The translations under genes and the position numbers were made by a program. Of a stretch of DNA of 64,000 bases, positions 54,366 through 63,436 are shown one piece after another. Source of the DNA: Metaphire vulgaris (lineage: Eukaryota; Annelida; Clitellata; Crassiclitellata; Megascolecidae); assembly GCA_018105865.1 (NCBI GenBank), contig CM030842.1, positions 9,664,323 to 9,728,322 of the forward strand, read 5' to 3'. Under the pieces are notes generated by a model. That model did not search any database and was not told where the DNA came from. It saw only the letters and a list, made by a program, of their open reading frames with translations. The stretch's first letter is position 1, and each line of letters begins with the position of its first letter.

Positions 54366-54799
54366 CCTCGACTCCAAGTCTGTTTAGAAGAGGAATGACG
54401 AAAGAGTTTTTAAACGAGGATGGGAAAATACAGTAGTACAACGATAGCCGCTGAGGAGACATGCCATGACATTGCAGTTCTGTCTGATGCTGAAATTATA
54501 TTCTATTTCATTAAAGTATTAAAACTCAACGACTACATCTTAACGTACTAGCGACCGTCCGCTAGTACAGCCTCCTAAACTTGACGAACACCCTAAGTGG
54601 CCTTTTATGGGCGCCGCTCTGCCATTTTGGCGCCCCTTCATTCTTCATTCAACTTCGCGAACATCCCGACAACCATAAAGAGGTCATCGCCCGTAGCGAG
54701 CGGAACTCCTTACCTCAAACCAATTAAGGCGCCCCCCACCTCGGCCCCGGGGACATCTGCACTCCTACCCCTAGATCCGCCTCTGAATTAAAGTTTCTA

Positions 54800-55889
54800 C
54801 TGTACTGTATATCTGCTTGCAAGTCGTCTAGATTTAAGTATGGGGTGAGCGAAACCAGTAATTTGCGTTGGGGGGCATAAATGCAGGGGATGTCAATGTC
54901 CAGTGTTTCATCTAGACTCCTTGGACCCAGGTGGAATAGAAATGGTCAGGGGTGGTGGTGGCCCGGCGGGGTTCGATGCTTGGGCTCCGGAAAACAGAAA
55001 AATACAAATCAAAAATATGATTTCCTTTGTCATCTCTTCCGTTTTCATGCGGTCCAGCTAATTGTTGACAATATTTTGTAGGGTCAGTTATAGTGCTAAA
55101 GTTCCAATTTCCAAAGATGAACTTTCCCCCTTTAGAATTCCAAATGAATAGTTTTAACATTGTTTTGGTGATAGCCAGCACCACCCCTGGGAAGAGGTGT
55201 AGGGGCAGAGGTGTCATGTTAATAGCCTAATGCCGTATAAACAAACTGCCGTCGACCAACGTCAAATATTTACATTATAATCCATTGCAGTTAAATCGAA
55301 ACGCATGTATCCGATGGGCATCTCACCGCATCTGATCGGCAGGGACTGACAAACACGGATGTAGGACATACTTCCCCTTTGACATAATCCCCCCGGACAA
55401 TGTCCCCCGGTACACCGTTGTCCGGGGGGATTATGTCCAGGGTCCGTATACCGCTACCGGATTCTACTGAAACTGATATGAAAATATAGCTCACAAAGAT
55501 TCAGAATAAGTTCATAAATCTTTTTCAAAACTAATATAAAATCTAGTATCCAAGTATCGGAAAGCGTCACCATGCTATTTCTGGTGACACATATATGCAT
55601 GTTTTATAATGAATTTCAGTTCTAATGCAGGCATGTGGTTTTTAAGTAATTATTTTTATAAATATGTTGTAAATACCATGTTCACAGACGATGGACGATA
55701 TGTCTAAAATGCAGTGTTGTATAGTATTTGAAATACAAGTATTTGAAATACATTTGATGTATTTTGTATTTTATAGTCACTGAGAAAGTATTTTGTATAT
55801 TAAATACATTTAAGAAGTATTTTGTGTATTTTAAATACAAATTACAGTCAAAATACTCTGTACTTTATTAAAAGAAAGCAACTGCCTAC
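54800..55889. other. Stretch without genes
   Basis: Nothing coding. 55716-55850 has repeated 'gtatttgaaatacaagtatt' units beside a CAGTGTTGTATAG start (55712), typical of a hAT end, but no partner was found. Confidence 0.4.
55381..55437. repeat. Perfect 20-bp inverted repeat hairpin
   Basis: GACATAATCCCCCCGGACAA (55381-55400) and its exact inverse (55418-55437), with a 17-bp loop that itself has CCCCCGG. A partial copy of the left arm (GGACATACTTCCCC) lies just upstream at 55364. Confidence 0.97.
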
Positions 55890-56228
55890 CAGGGATATTT
55901 TTACACCCCCTAACACCCCCAGTTTGAGGTCGACACCCCCAAAATTTGGTAATGCGACAATGTTACGTTTACAAAATACATACTAATTAGGTCAGAACAC
56001 ACCCCCCCTTCCCAATGGAGGACACCCCCAACTTTTATTGTCGGATGACCTTTTTTCTTTTTTGCTTATCAGAGGTTTTTTGAGACTTTTCACGGTTTTT
56101 CGGTTGGTTTTGAGACTTGATGACGTTATTTTGCTTGTCAACCTTTTTCGGGCAGAGACTTCAAATTTCCGACACCTCTCCCAGATTTTCCCGACACCCC
56201 CAAATTCAAAATCCTAAAAATAACACTG
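55890..56228. mobile_element. hAT MITE rich in ACACCCCC
   Basis: The 8-bp duplication CTGCCTAC lies at 55882-55889 and 56229-56236. The ends are CAGGGATATTTTTACA and, inverted, CAGTGTTATTTTTAGG. ACACCCCC is repeated seven or more times inside. Confidence 0.93.
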
Positions 56229-56236
56229 CTGCCTAC

Positions 56237-56967
56237 TAGTCACACTACTAATTAAACTTAACCGGACGTACTTCCTTATTTTAAAAATAAATCTTTCATT
56301 GTTATGCTGACAGCCTGACACATGTCTTACTTAGCAACTAAGATCAGATAAGTGTGTCGGGACAGTCGGGTATTCTGTCAAGACGCGAAACCGCCGAGAT
56401 AATTTATTAAAAATGTTATTAATGTATGTTCTGGTTTTCTGTGATAAAACTGGTGAATGGCAAGATTCTTCTACATTTATAAGGTAGGGGGTGTCCCGGT
56501 CGCCAGAGGACTGCCATCAAAGGGGCAATTAAATCACAGTTCAAAATAAATGCCTGGGGCGGGGAGACGCAAATGGGCAAGGGCAATTGAAATCCGACAA
56601 TAGGGGCCTACTGGGGCTGAGCTTGAGGGAGCTGTTGTTACTGTATTGATATGACGTTTTAATGCTGCCCGTTGAAGAGAATACTGGTTTGTGAATCACG
56701 TGCTTCAATAATTCCACGGCTCCAGCATTTTGACAGCGGCTGGGCATCTTCACTATCAATAACTCTGTGTCAGAAACTCAGAATCATATACTCTGAGGAC
56801 ACTGATATTACATTCTAAGGAACATTGTATTCTAAAGACGAGGGAATCTAATTCCTTATATGCATGTTGCACAACTTGGACTCGGGCATCAACCATCCTT
56901 TGCACGCCACTGATAATGGCAGAAAATATACAGCGACACCTGAGAGGTGACTTTTTAAAATGGGTTC
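56237..56967. other. Stretch without genes
   Basis: No coding signal or repeat structure recognised; it carries the insertion site GGTTC of the LTR element. Confidence 0.45.
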
Positions 56968-57166
56968 TCTCACGTGTGGTACTGACAGTTCCAAGCCACG
57001 CCTCCCATCCAATGATGGAACTCTATAGAGACGCTTAGTTATAGTTAATATAGTATATGGACAGTCACTCTTTGGATTCCGACTAGAATACAACTACCTT
57101 ACTTTCTTACGTGTTATCTTATACCGATACGCTAGCCATTAGCTGAGCCTATATGACACCATTACA
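56968..57166 (+). repeat. 5' LTR
   Basis: It starts TCTCACGTGTGG (the 3' copy has TGTCACG, so TG has become TC) and ends CCATTACA. Confidence 0.95.
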
Positions 57167-57179
57167 TGGTGTCAGAAGT
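57167..57179 (+). other. Primer-binding site (tRNA-Leu type)
   Basis: TGGTGTCAGAAGT starts directly after the LTR; TGG matches the CCA end of a tRNA, and the rest fits tRNA-Leu. tRNA identity is inferred. Confidence 0.75.
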
Positions 57180-57252
57180 TTGCATAGGTAGTTAAGAGCA
57201 AAGAACTTTCGATAGTGTCAGCTTCGAACACTGAACTACTTCGAAATTCGAA

Positions 57253-58569
57253 ATGTCCCCAGCGTCGAGCATTCCGCTGCCAGCGAAACTTGACTTAAGC
57301 GCGCCGAATTTAGTGTTGGAATTCAGACGATTCAAATCTGAGTGGCTCAGATTCGCGAAGGTCTATTCAGAGGAGAAAGATTGTCAATCAGCGATTCTTC
57401 TTGCCTTTCTTGGCACAGACGCTTTCTTCCTCTACGAGACGATTAACCTGCCAGCAGCCCATAGAGAGAGCCCGGCAGCCATCCTGAGGGCATTCGAACG
57501 ACACTGCATCGGAGAGATTCCCGAAGTGTCCGAGCAACGTTTCTGCGCCAGCACTGCGCCAGAAGCAGGAGTTCCCGCGTTCAGCCGCGCATCCGCGCCA
57601 CGCGAGCGAACTGAGATCCGTCGTCGTCGTCAGGGCGACAGACGCAGCGACAGCCGAAGCAGAGACTCCCGCGATGCGAGTCAGCGCCAGCATTCGAGCA
57701 AAGATGATTCTAATGATTTCAGAAAGATAGGCACGTTTAAACCTCACGCTTTATGCGGTCGACAGCACCCACGAATTTCATTCAAGACCTCTCAGGCATG
57801 CGGAGAATACAAAGAATACGTCATTGTTTGCGAAGAGAAAGCGAGTCATGATAGCGTCAAGAAGCCTGCATACAGATCGATTCTAGTTCTGAACGATGAC
57901 GCAAAAGCCGATAAGCGCATGTATGCGAACATTCTGGTTAATGGATTCTTTGTGAAATTTACTCTGGACTCTGGATCTACCGTTAATACGATCCCGAAGT
58001 CTATCTACGACAGCTTCCCGCGAAAACCCGCGTTGCAGCCAGCAAAAGAAAACATCCGAATGTTCAACGATATTCAATTGACAACTGCAGGTACTGTCAG
58101 TGTTATTCTTACTCATCCGAGAACTGGAAAACAGCTAAGCACCGAAGCTTACATTACTGAGCAGAACCAGCCTGTTCTTGGCATTTCAGCATGCAGAGCT
58201 TTAAACCTCATTGAGATTATTTATGCCAATATATGCGATGATTCAGACGATTCAATGCATGAGATGATTATTCATTCAGACGTTTCAATTCAGAAGAATT
58301 TTCAAGCACACGAAGTCGTAGAGATTTCTGAAGATTTCTATGAAATTAATGGTGATTTTACGATTGAAAGTGATGACGATTTTATGATCGAGGTTGATGA
58401 TGAAGCTGAAGATGAAAGCTATGAATCTATGATTGAAATCGATAAAAGCGAAGTTGATGATAGTGCTTGCGATTCATTCGATGGAATTTTCGATTTATTT
58501 GATGATTTTATGATTGAGATTGATGACGATACAGATGAAAAAGCAGACGATGATGACGCTGCAGATTAA
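57253..58569 (+). CDS. Gag-like/retropepsin polyprotein with acidic tail (438 codons)
   Basis: Residues 1-97 resemble a Gypsy-type Gag start (NLVLEFRRFKSEWLRF, AILLAFLGTDAFFLYETI). Residues about 100-160 are Arg/Ser-rich. A Cys/His cluster (CGRQH) lies near residue 168. Residues about 225-320 are a retropepsin: FFVKFTLDSGSTVNTIPKSI with the catalytic Asp at 239 in DSG, then PVLGISACRALNLIEI. After that, in place of RT, about 110 residues are dominated by Asp/Glu with repeats of DDFMIEIDDD/DDFMIEVDD. The start ATG was chosen because it lies 87 bp after the primer site with no upstream ATG in frame. A single intact frame. The tail's role is unknown; it could be random repeat growth. Confidence 0.85.
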   Translation: MSPASSIPLPAKLDLSAPNLVLEFRRFKSEWLRFAKVYSEEKDCQSAILLAFLGTDAFFLYETINLPAAHRESPAAILRAFERHCIGEIPEVSEQRFCASTAPEAGVPAFSRASAPRERTEIRRRRQGDRRSDSRSRDSRDASQRQHSSKDDSNDFRKIGTFKPHALCGRQHPRISFKTSQACGEYKEYVIVCEEKASHDSVKKPAYRSILVLNDDAKADKRMYANILVNGFFVKFTLDSGSTVNTIPKSIYDSFPRKPALQPAKENIRMFNDIQLTTAGTVSVILTHPRTGKQLSTEAYITEQNQPVLGISACRALNLIEIIYANICDDSDDSMHEMIIHSDVSIQKNFQAHEVVEISEDFYEINGDFTIESDDDFMIEVDDEAEDESYESMIEIDKSEVDDSACDSFDGIFDLFDDFMIEIDDDTDEKADDDDAAD

Positions 58570-58590
58570 AGCGAAGATTGCACCGCGAAT

Positions 58591-59208
58591 TTGATTCAGC
58601 GTGAAGAGAAAGACATTCATACATATTCTGAGAGAGACATTTATGATTCGAACAACGATGACTCATCCAGCCTTCGACATACACCAGACATGCTGAAGGT
58701 GGAATCGTCCCCCTCATTCCTGATAGTAGCAACTGGTCTACGCTACGATGCAAAGAATTTGATGACCACCACAGATGTCGAATCGACAGCTGAAGGAATG
58801 AACTGTGTGCGCCTGAAGGGACGGATTCAATGTCGTGATTTTATCTTTCAAGGCGATCAAGAAAACTTGACGCCAGTCCCAGCTGAATTTCAGAGACTTA
58901 TACACCCCGTTCATTCTGACACAAATGAACGCCCGGAGCAAAACGCCCCCCACCGCACCGATTCAACCTCGGACGGCCGAAGAGGAGGAGACGAGAAGCA
59001 CATCTGCGAAGCTTTAGACGTTGACCATCAGCGACCCCTCGCGCTAAACCCTGCAATTATGAGAGAACAGCCGAGGAACAGTTCCGGCCGACTGAACAAG
59101 GAAATAGGAGGCCTACGCCGCCCGCGTGTCAAGTTCAAAAGAAACAGATGCGACGTGGACAGACGCGGAGAATCAGAAGGAGAAGCAAAGATCCACCGAC
59201 GCGAATAG
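58591..59208 (+). CDS. Unassigned open frame in LTR element (205 codons)
   Basis: It starts 22 bp after the first stop, in another frame. It is rich in charged residues; overlapping open frames on both strands run to 59517 in a GA/AC-biased stretch (ACAGACC, GACGCGG repeats). No domain is recognised. It may be an incidental reading frame of low-complexity spacer. Confidence 0.35.
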   Translation: MIQREEKDIHTYSERDIYDSNNDDSSSLRHTPDMLKVESSPSFLIVATGLRYDAKNLMTTTDVESTAEGMNCVRLKGRIQCRDFIFQGDQENLTPVPAEFQRLIHPVHSDTNERPEQNAPHRTDSTSDGRRGGDEKHICEALDVDHQRPLALNPAIMREQPRNSSGRLNKEIGGLRRPRVKFKRNRCDVDRRGESEGEAKIHRRE

Positions 59209-59620
59209 AGAAGGACGCAGACAAGGACAAACACAGATCCAACCGACGCGAAACACAAAGACGTGGACAAGGAGAAGCAGAGAGATCAACCGAGCGTCCA
59301 TCCACCGTCGTCCATCCACCCTTCACAACCGCAGTCAGATCTGCTGACGATAACCGGCGCGAGGCACAGGGACACAAAGAGGGACAGAGAAACAGACCTC
59401 CCTATTCAATCGCTATCGCCCTATTCAACCGCTGTCCACCCACGGCGCCTCCGCTGCCTGAGGCATAGACAACATCTGCCATTAATGACTGAACAGCCGC
59501 AGACATTTCAGAACTGATATAGAAACATTGACAGTGCTAGTTTCCTAGACCTAGAGTTTTACATACATTTTTTTATTTCTGATTAGCGATTTGATTTTTA
59601 TACATTTAACTAAATAATTG

Positions 59621-59632
59621 AAAAAAGGGAGA
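59621..59632 (+). other. Polypurine tract
   Basis: AAAAAAGGGAGA directly before the 3' LTR; the plus-strand primer in LTR elements. Confidence 0.8.
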
Positions 59633-59831
59633 TGTCACGTGTGGTACTGGCAGTTCCAAGCCACGCCTCCCATCCAATGATGGAACTCTATAGAGACGCT
59701 TAGTTATAGTTAATATAGTATATGGACAGTCACTCTTTGGATTCCGACTAGAATACAACTACCTTACTTTCTGACGTGTTATCTTATACCGATACGCTAG
59801 CCATTAGCTAAGCCTATAAGATACCATTACA
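59633..59831 (+). repeat. 3' LTR
   Basis: TGTCACGTGTGG to CCATTACA, 199 bp, about 97% identical to the 5' LTR. Confidence 0.95.
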
Positions 59832-59897
59832 GGTTCCTATAAATAAAGACAATTGATTAGATAGACTGATTGATTGATTGCTCGAATAGTTAGTTTT

Positions 59898-60913
59898 TAA
59901 AGTAAGTAAGTAAGTAAAGTCAAATCTCGTGGATTTCTATAGCGCCTTGGAAAGCAGCACAACAGTAGCTGTTTATTATTAGGCGCTCAGCCTCTCTTAA
60001 AATAGCCATGGGGAAGGTATATTATCAGCCAGGCAATAGTCAACATCCGAAGGGCAGTGAGACTCGGTTGTTACAGCTATGGAGGAAATGATTTTAGAAA
60101 AAGGAAGGATTTAAGCTCAGACCTGAAGACTTGAGGAGATAATGCAGGAATTATAGGAAATGAGGATTCAGATTTTATTGTTTGAAAGTGTCCAAGTCTG
60201 CGGAGGTGAAATATGGGAGAATTTAGGTGACTTAGTAACAGCACGAGCAAGTGCATTTTGTATTGATTGCAATTTGTTGATAGAGGCTTTGGGAAGGTTA
60301 TAGTAGAGGGAGTTACAATAATCTAATTTGGTGTGGACTATTGAGGTGGCAGTTGTGGAGGCAGTTTTAGTATCTAGGCAAGGGCGTAGGTGGCGAAGGT
60401 CATGAATATGAACATAGTAGGCTTTTGATAGTAGGGAGATTTGTGATTCGAAGCTTAGAAAAGAATCAAATTTGAATCCTAGATTTCTAGCAGTTGGAAC
60501 AGGGATTATTGTGGTGTCAGGAGCCACTACTAGTTTAGGATTGTCAATTTTTTGAGTTGTTGGGGTAGTCCAATTAAAAGAAACTCTGTCTTAGATGGGT
60601 TAAGAGCGAGGAGATTAGATGACATCCATGCAGAGATTGATGAGAATGCAGATTTAAGCTCAATAATAGATGCATTAAATGAAAGAGGTGAGAAGGAAAG
60701 GAATAGCTGAGTGTCATCGGCATAGAGTTGGTGATTTAAATTAAGGGAATTAATTAAATATGAGAGCGGTGTGGTGTAAAGGCTGAAGAGTACAGGCCCA
60801 AGAACAGATCCTTGAGGCACTCCTAAATCTACACTGTGAACGAATGGTGTGGCAAAAGTACTGCGCAGAGTCACTGACCAATAGGAGCAGTTGTAGTTGT
60901 ATTGTTTTTCCAA
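59898..60913 (-). mobile_element. LINE (family B), minus strand, internally deleted
   Basis: 60913-60530 encodes [34 protein letters not shown] and [14 protein letters not shown]. 60527-60168 goes on with LDYCNSLYYNLPKASINKLQ and SPKFSHISPP. The stretch from there to the C-terminal end is deleted. The tail is 'gatttctatagcgccttgg' with (TAAG)n at 59901-59918. YADD is intact. Confidence 0.9.
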
Positions 60914-60984
60914 CGTTTTTTTACATCTATGGGTTGGGTCGGGTCAGAAATTTAGGAGTTATGGTGGGTTTTGTCGGGTTCTAA

Positions 60985-61392
60985 AAATAGACCCATGGCC
61001 ATCCCTGCTTACCTTCGATCTACTAGATCTTCTTCTCGTGTAACTCTCCTTCGACCTCTGAATCAATCATCTCTCAAAATTTGCAATCGTGCTTTTTCAT
61101 ACGCTGCACCAGAGCTTTGGAACTCAATTCCAATATCCCTCCGCCGTCTACATCAAAGCCAAATAACAAACTCTGAGTCACAATATTTCCTCGTCTTGTA
61201 ACATCTCCTCGTGTTTTCTTTTTAAACTAAAATCATTTCTCTTTATAAAATCATTTCCTGCATAGCTACAACGTCCCACCCACTCGCCCTTTTGATTAAA
61301 ATTTAATGGCCGGCATGAATTACCCCACCTTTGGCTCTAGCTACTTCATTTTGAGATTACGCGCATAAATTTTGGCTACTTGAAAAACAGTT
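60985..61392 (+). mobile_element. LINE 3' end (family B), plus strand
   Basis: AYLRSTRSSSRVTLLRPLNQ, then SSLKICNRAFSYAAPELWNS and IPISLRRLHQ, nearly the same as 46160-46330. The 3' region ends in 'gcgcataaattttggctactt' (61361-61382), about 12 bp before the next TIR element. Confidence 0.9.
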
Positions 61393-61931
61393 CAGGGCCA
61401 TCCACAAATGACGTAACGCGCTTGGGGGTTCAAACATTTGTTGCGATGTGTGACGACGGGGGGGGGGTTCAGAAATGTGATGTCAGATAATACTAAATAT
61501 TTCTATTAATATCGCAATGCTTCTTTTTCTTATAATATAATATAATATAATATATTATAATATAATATAACAAGGTTTAAAGTGGTTCAGTAGGGACTGC
61601 CTTGTGTGAGAACCACTTCATCTATGATGACGATGAGTTTGATACGAGATGACTCCAGAACTTCCTGTCTCTCGCCATGTGTGTTGCTTCTTCTAAGTTC
61701 AGATTTTGTTTTCCGACATCCTCATTTATACTATCTATCCATCTCTTAGCTTGTCTTCCTCTACTTCTGTTTCCCTCAATATGACAGTGTAGAGCTCTCA
61801 GAGGCAGCCTTTCTTCTCCCATTCTTGTCACATATGTCCAAAACACTGTAGTCTTCTTCGGATTTTGTCTATTGCCATGTCTTTCATATTCGTTATTTCT
61901 CTGATTTCTTCATTCGTGATCTTAGTTAGTT

Positions 61932-62110
61932 AGTTAGTTAACAAGTCAATTTTTATAGCGCAAAAAACACGGCAGAAGGCCAACGTCAGGAGCGCTTTAC
62001 AATTCATACGATGTCTGATAAAGGTGAGTTTTGTTTTGAGTTTCTTTGCGAATAATTCCAGGTTCGACTCACTTGTTAACTCAACGTAACGTGATCTAAC
62101 AGCAAGTACA
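61932..62110 (-). mobile_element. L2/CR1 LINE 3' tail (family A), minus strand
   Basis: A (TTAG)n run at 61922-61940 precedes 'aatttttatagcgcaaaaaac' and 'ggagcgctttacaattcatac'. The minus frame ends with SRYVELTSESNLELFAKKLK and TKLTFIRHRM. Confidence 0.75.
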
Positions 62111-62654
62111 TGCATCTGTGGGCAGCAGTGAACAGCGCCCCCTATCGACCTTTTTTCTTTTATTTTATCTTATCTCTTGTGATTCCTAACATTCTTCTTA
62201 AACATGCCATATCGAAGGCAAGCATCTTTCTTTCATCTTCTTTCTTCTATGAAAACTATGGCCTAGCTACCATAGTTTTTGTGTCTATGGCTAACACAGT
62301 TGACGTCCAAATTTTATTTAATTTTCCAATTGCCGCAATCGCTAGTCCAATTCTGTTCTATATGTCTTTCTCGCAATTTCCATCTAGCTGTTATTACCCC
62401 TCCAAGGTACGAGAATTCCTTGACTTGCTCTAGTCTTTCATTGTTGAATAAGATGTTACATGTTTTCTCTGTTTTTCCTATTGTCATTACCTTAGTTTTT
62501 CTCCTTGTTGATTTTTGGTCCAAATCTCTTACTGTTGTTTATTTTATCTGCTAATTCTTGCAATCCATCTTCTGTCTCTGCCATAAGGTCTATGTCATCT
62601 GCAAAATGGAGGTTATTTAGCAGTTTTCCGCTTACCATCACTCCTGCGTTACTG

Positions 62655-62906
62655 CAGAGGCGTCATTTGGGGGGGGGGGCTGGGAGGGCGTGGCCTCCTA
62701 AGGAAATGAAAATATTAATTTATAATGTATTAATGTGCAAAAAATTGCAAAACTTGCCAAAAATATCAAAAAATTGCAAATTTCCCAACATTGGCCCTAA
62801 AATTTGCCAAAATTGCTCAAAATTTGCCAAAATTTTGCAAAAAATGCCTAAAAATTGCAAAAAATTTTCTCGCCCCCTCCAAGAAAAGTGTGAAATGACG
62901 CCACTG
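62655..62906. mobile_element. 252-bp hAT MITE with AAAATTGCCAAAATT repeats
   Basis: The 8-bp duplication CGTTACTG lies at 62647-62654 and 62907-62914. The ends are CAGAGGCGTCATTTGGGG and, inverted, CAGTGGCGTCATTTCACA. The interior is 'aaaattgccaaaa' units. Confidence 0.95.
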
Positions 62907-63436
62907 CGTTACTGTCCTTTAGTGCTATTTGTATTATTGCTTCTAGCAGTAATATGAATAGATATGGCGACAAATTGCATCCCTGTCTGACACCAACTAG
63001 TATGTTAAACCATTCCGTCAATTCACCGTCTATTCTCACAGCACTTTCAAATTAATTTTGTTATGTAAGTCTTCCAGCAATTGTACAAGATTTTCTGGCA
63101 TTCCATAACTCCTTAATACCCTCCACAGACCCTTTCGCAATGCTATGTTACCGCAAAATTGAACTTATTTTGCACTTATAGGCCTAATTATTATACGCCT
63201 CATTTAAAAAAAGAATTTGAAAAAGTTTCTGAATTTTGTTTCATCTATAATACTTATAATGAATATTTAAAACGAAACGTTAATTTTGACATTCGAAAGA
63301 CGAAAAGAGGAGGGGTCAACGCCGTGTGACGCCATATTTGAGGAGGTCTAATTTTTTGTGAAGACGTGTGACGAAGGGGGTGGAGGAGGGGGTAAACAAC
63401 TGCCAAATTCGCGATACGTCATTTATGGATGGCCCC

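Larger units (their letters stand above)
52783..54382 (+). mobile_element. hAT element with BED finger and expanded minisatellite ends
   Basis: The 8-bp duplication TTTAGAAG lies at 52775-52782 and 54383-54390. The ends are CAGACTTGGAGTC and its inverse. Next to each end is a GGCCTTGGCCTCG-type array (52795-52912 and 54135-54365). It contains a BED-finger open frame at 53401. The DDE and dimerisation parts are gone. A remnant of a CGTCATTTGGGG MITE lies at about 54000-54110, like the one at 62655. Confidence 0.92.
51180..54545 (-). mobile_element. L2-type LINE (family B), long copy, minus strand
   Basis: A 332-codon open frame (52353-51355) encodes [78 protein letters not shown] and an end FRSKLKTFLFEKSFPP. 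Upstream, 52899-52570 gives LNNYRPISNLSLLSKLTEKI and, past the hAT insertion, 54391-54460 gives FKNSFVIPLL. YADD is present. The tail (inverted) is GGGGCGCTGTAGAAG with (CTTA)n at 51180-51197. It is one of the least decayed LINEs here, but it has a stop near 52630 and lacks ORF1 and endonuclease. Confidence 0.92.
50948..54785. mobile_element. hAT element hosting a LINE that hosts another hAT
   Basis: The 8-bp duplication AATTAAAG lies at 50940-50947 and 54786-54793. The ends are CAGTAGCGGAGCTAGG and, inverted, CAGAGGCGGATCTAGG. Own sequence is about 230 bp on each side. Confidence 0.88.
56968..59831 (+). mobile_element. Short LTR retrotransposon lacking reverse transcriptase
   Basis: The 5-bp duplication GGTTC lies at 56963-56967 and 59832-59836. 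LTRs of 199 bp (56968-57166 and 59633-59831) differ at about six positions, so the insertion is moderately recent. A primer site starts immediately after the 5' LTR (TGGTGTCAGAAGT, fitting the 3' end of tRNA-Leu). A purine tract (AAAAAAGGGAGA) precedes the 3' LTR. The interior holds an open frame with Gag-like and protease parts (57253-58569) and an unassigned frame (58591-59208). No RT, RNase H or integrase exists in the 2.5-kb interior. Known Ty3/Gypsy order suggests pol was deleted; it would need enzymes from another element. Confidence 0.95.
61610..63150 (-). mobile_element. RTE LINE fragment, minus strand
   Basis: In minus order: 63039-62907 (VGVRQGCNLSPYLFILLLEA, RT core), 62523-62314 (KTEKTCNILFNNERLEQVKE, EFSYLGGVIT), 61846-61622 (TRMGEERLPLRALHCHIEGN, RSRGRQAKRWIDSINED). 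A (TAATA)n microsatellite lies at 61532-61570, beyond the end. Frameshifts throughout. Confidence 0.85.
61394..63436. mobile_element. TIR element with GGGCCATCCACAAATGACGT ends
   Basis: The left end GGGCCATCCACAAATGACGT and the inverted right end GGGCCATCCATAAATGACGT bound it. The next bases, 'aacgcgcttgggggttcaaac' and 'atcgcgaatttggcag', and a 'gtgtgacg(a)...ggggg' motif recur near both ends. No transposase of its own is seen. The flanks TTCA and CTCA give no clear duplication. The interior is an RTE with a LINE scrap and a MITE. Confidence 0.7.

Noticed and set aside
54081..54462. Open frames of about 100-118 codons
   Set aside because: They overlie the GGCCTTGGCCTCGGACCT minisatellite.
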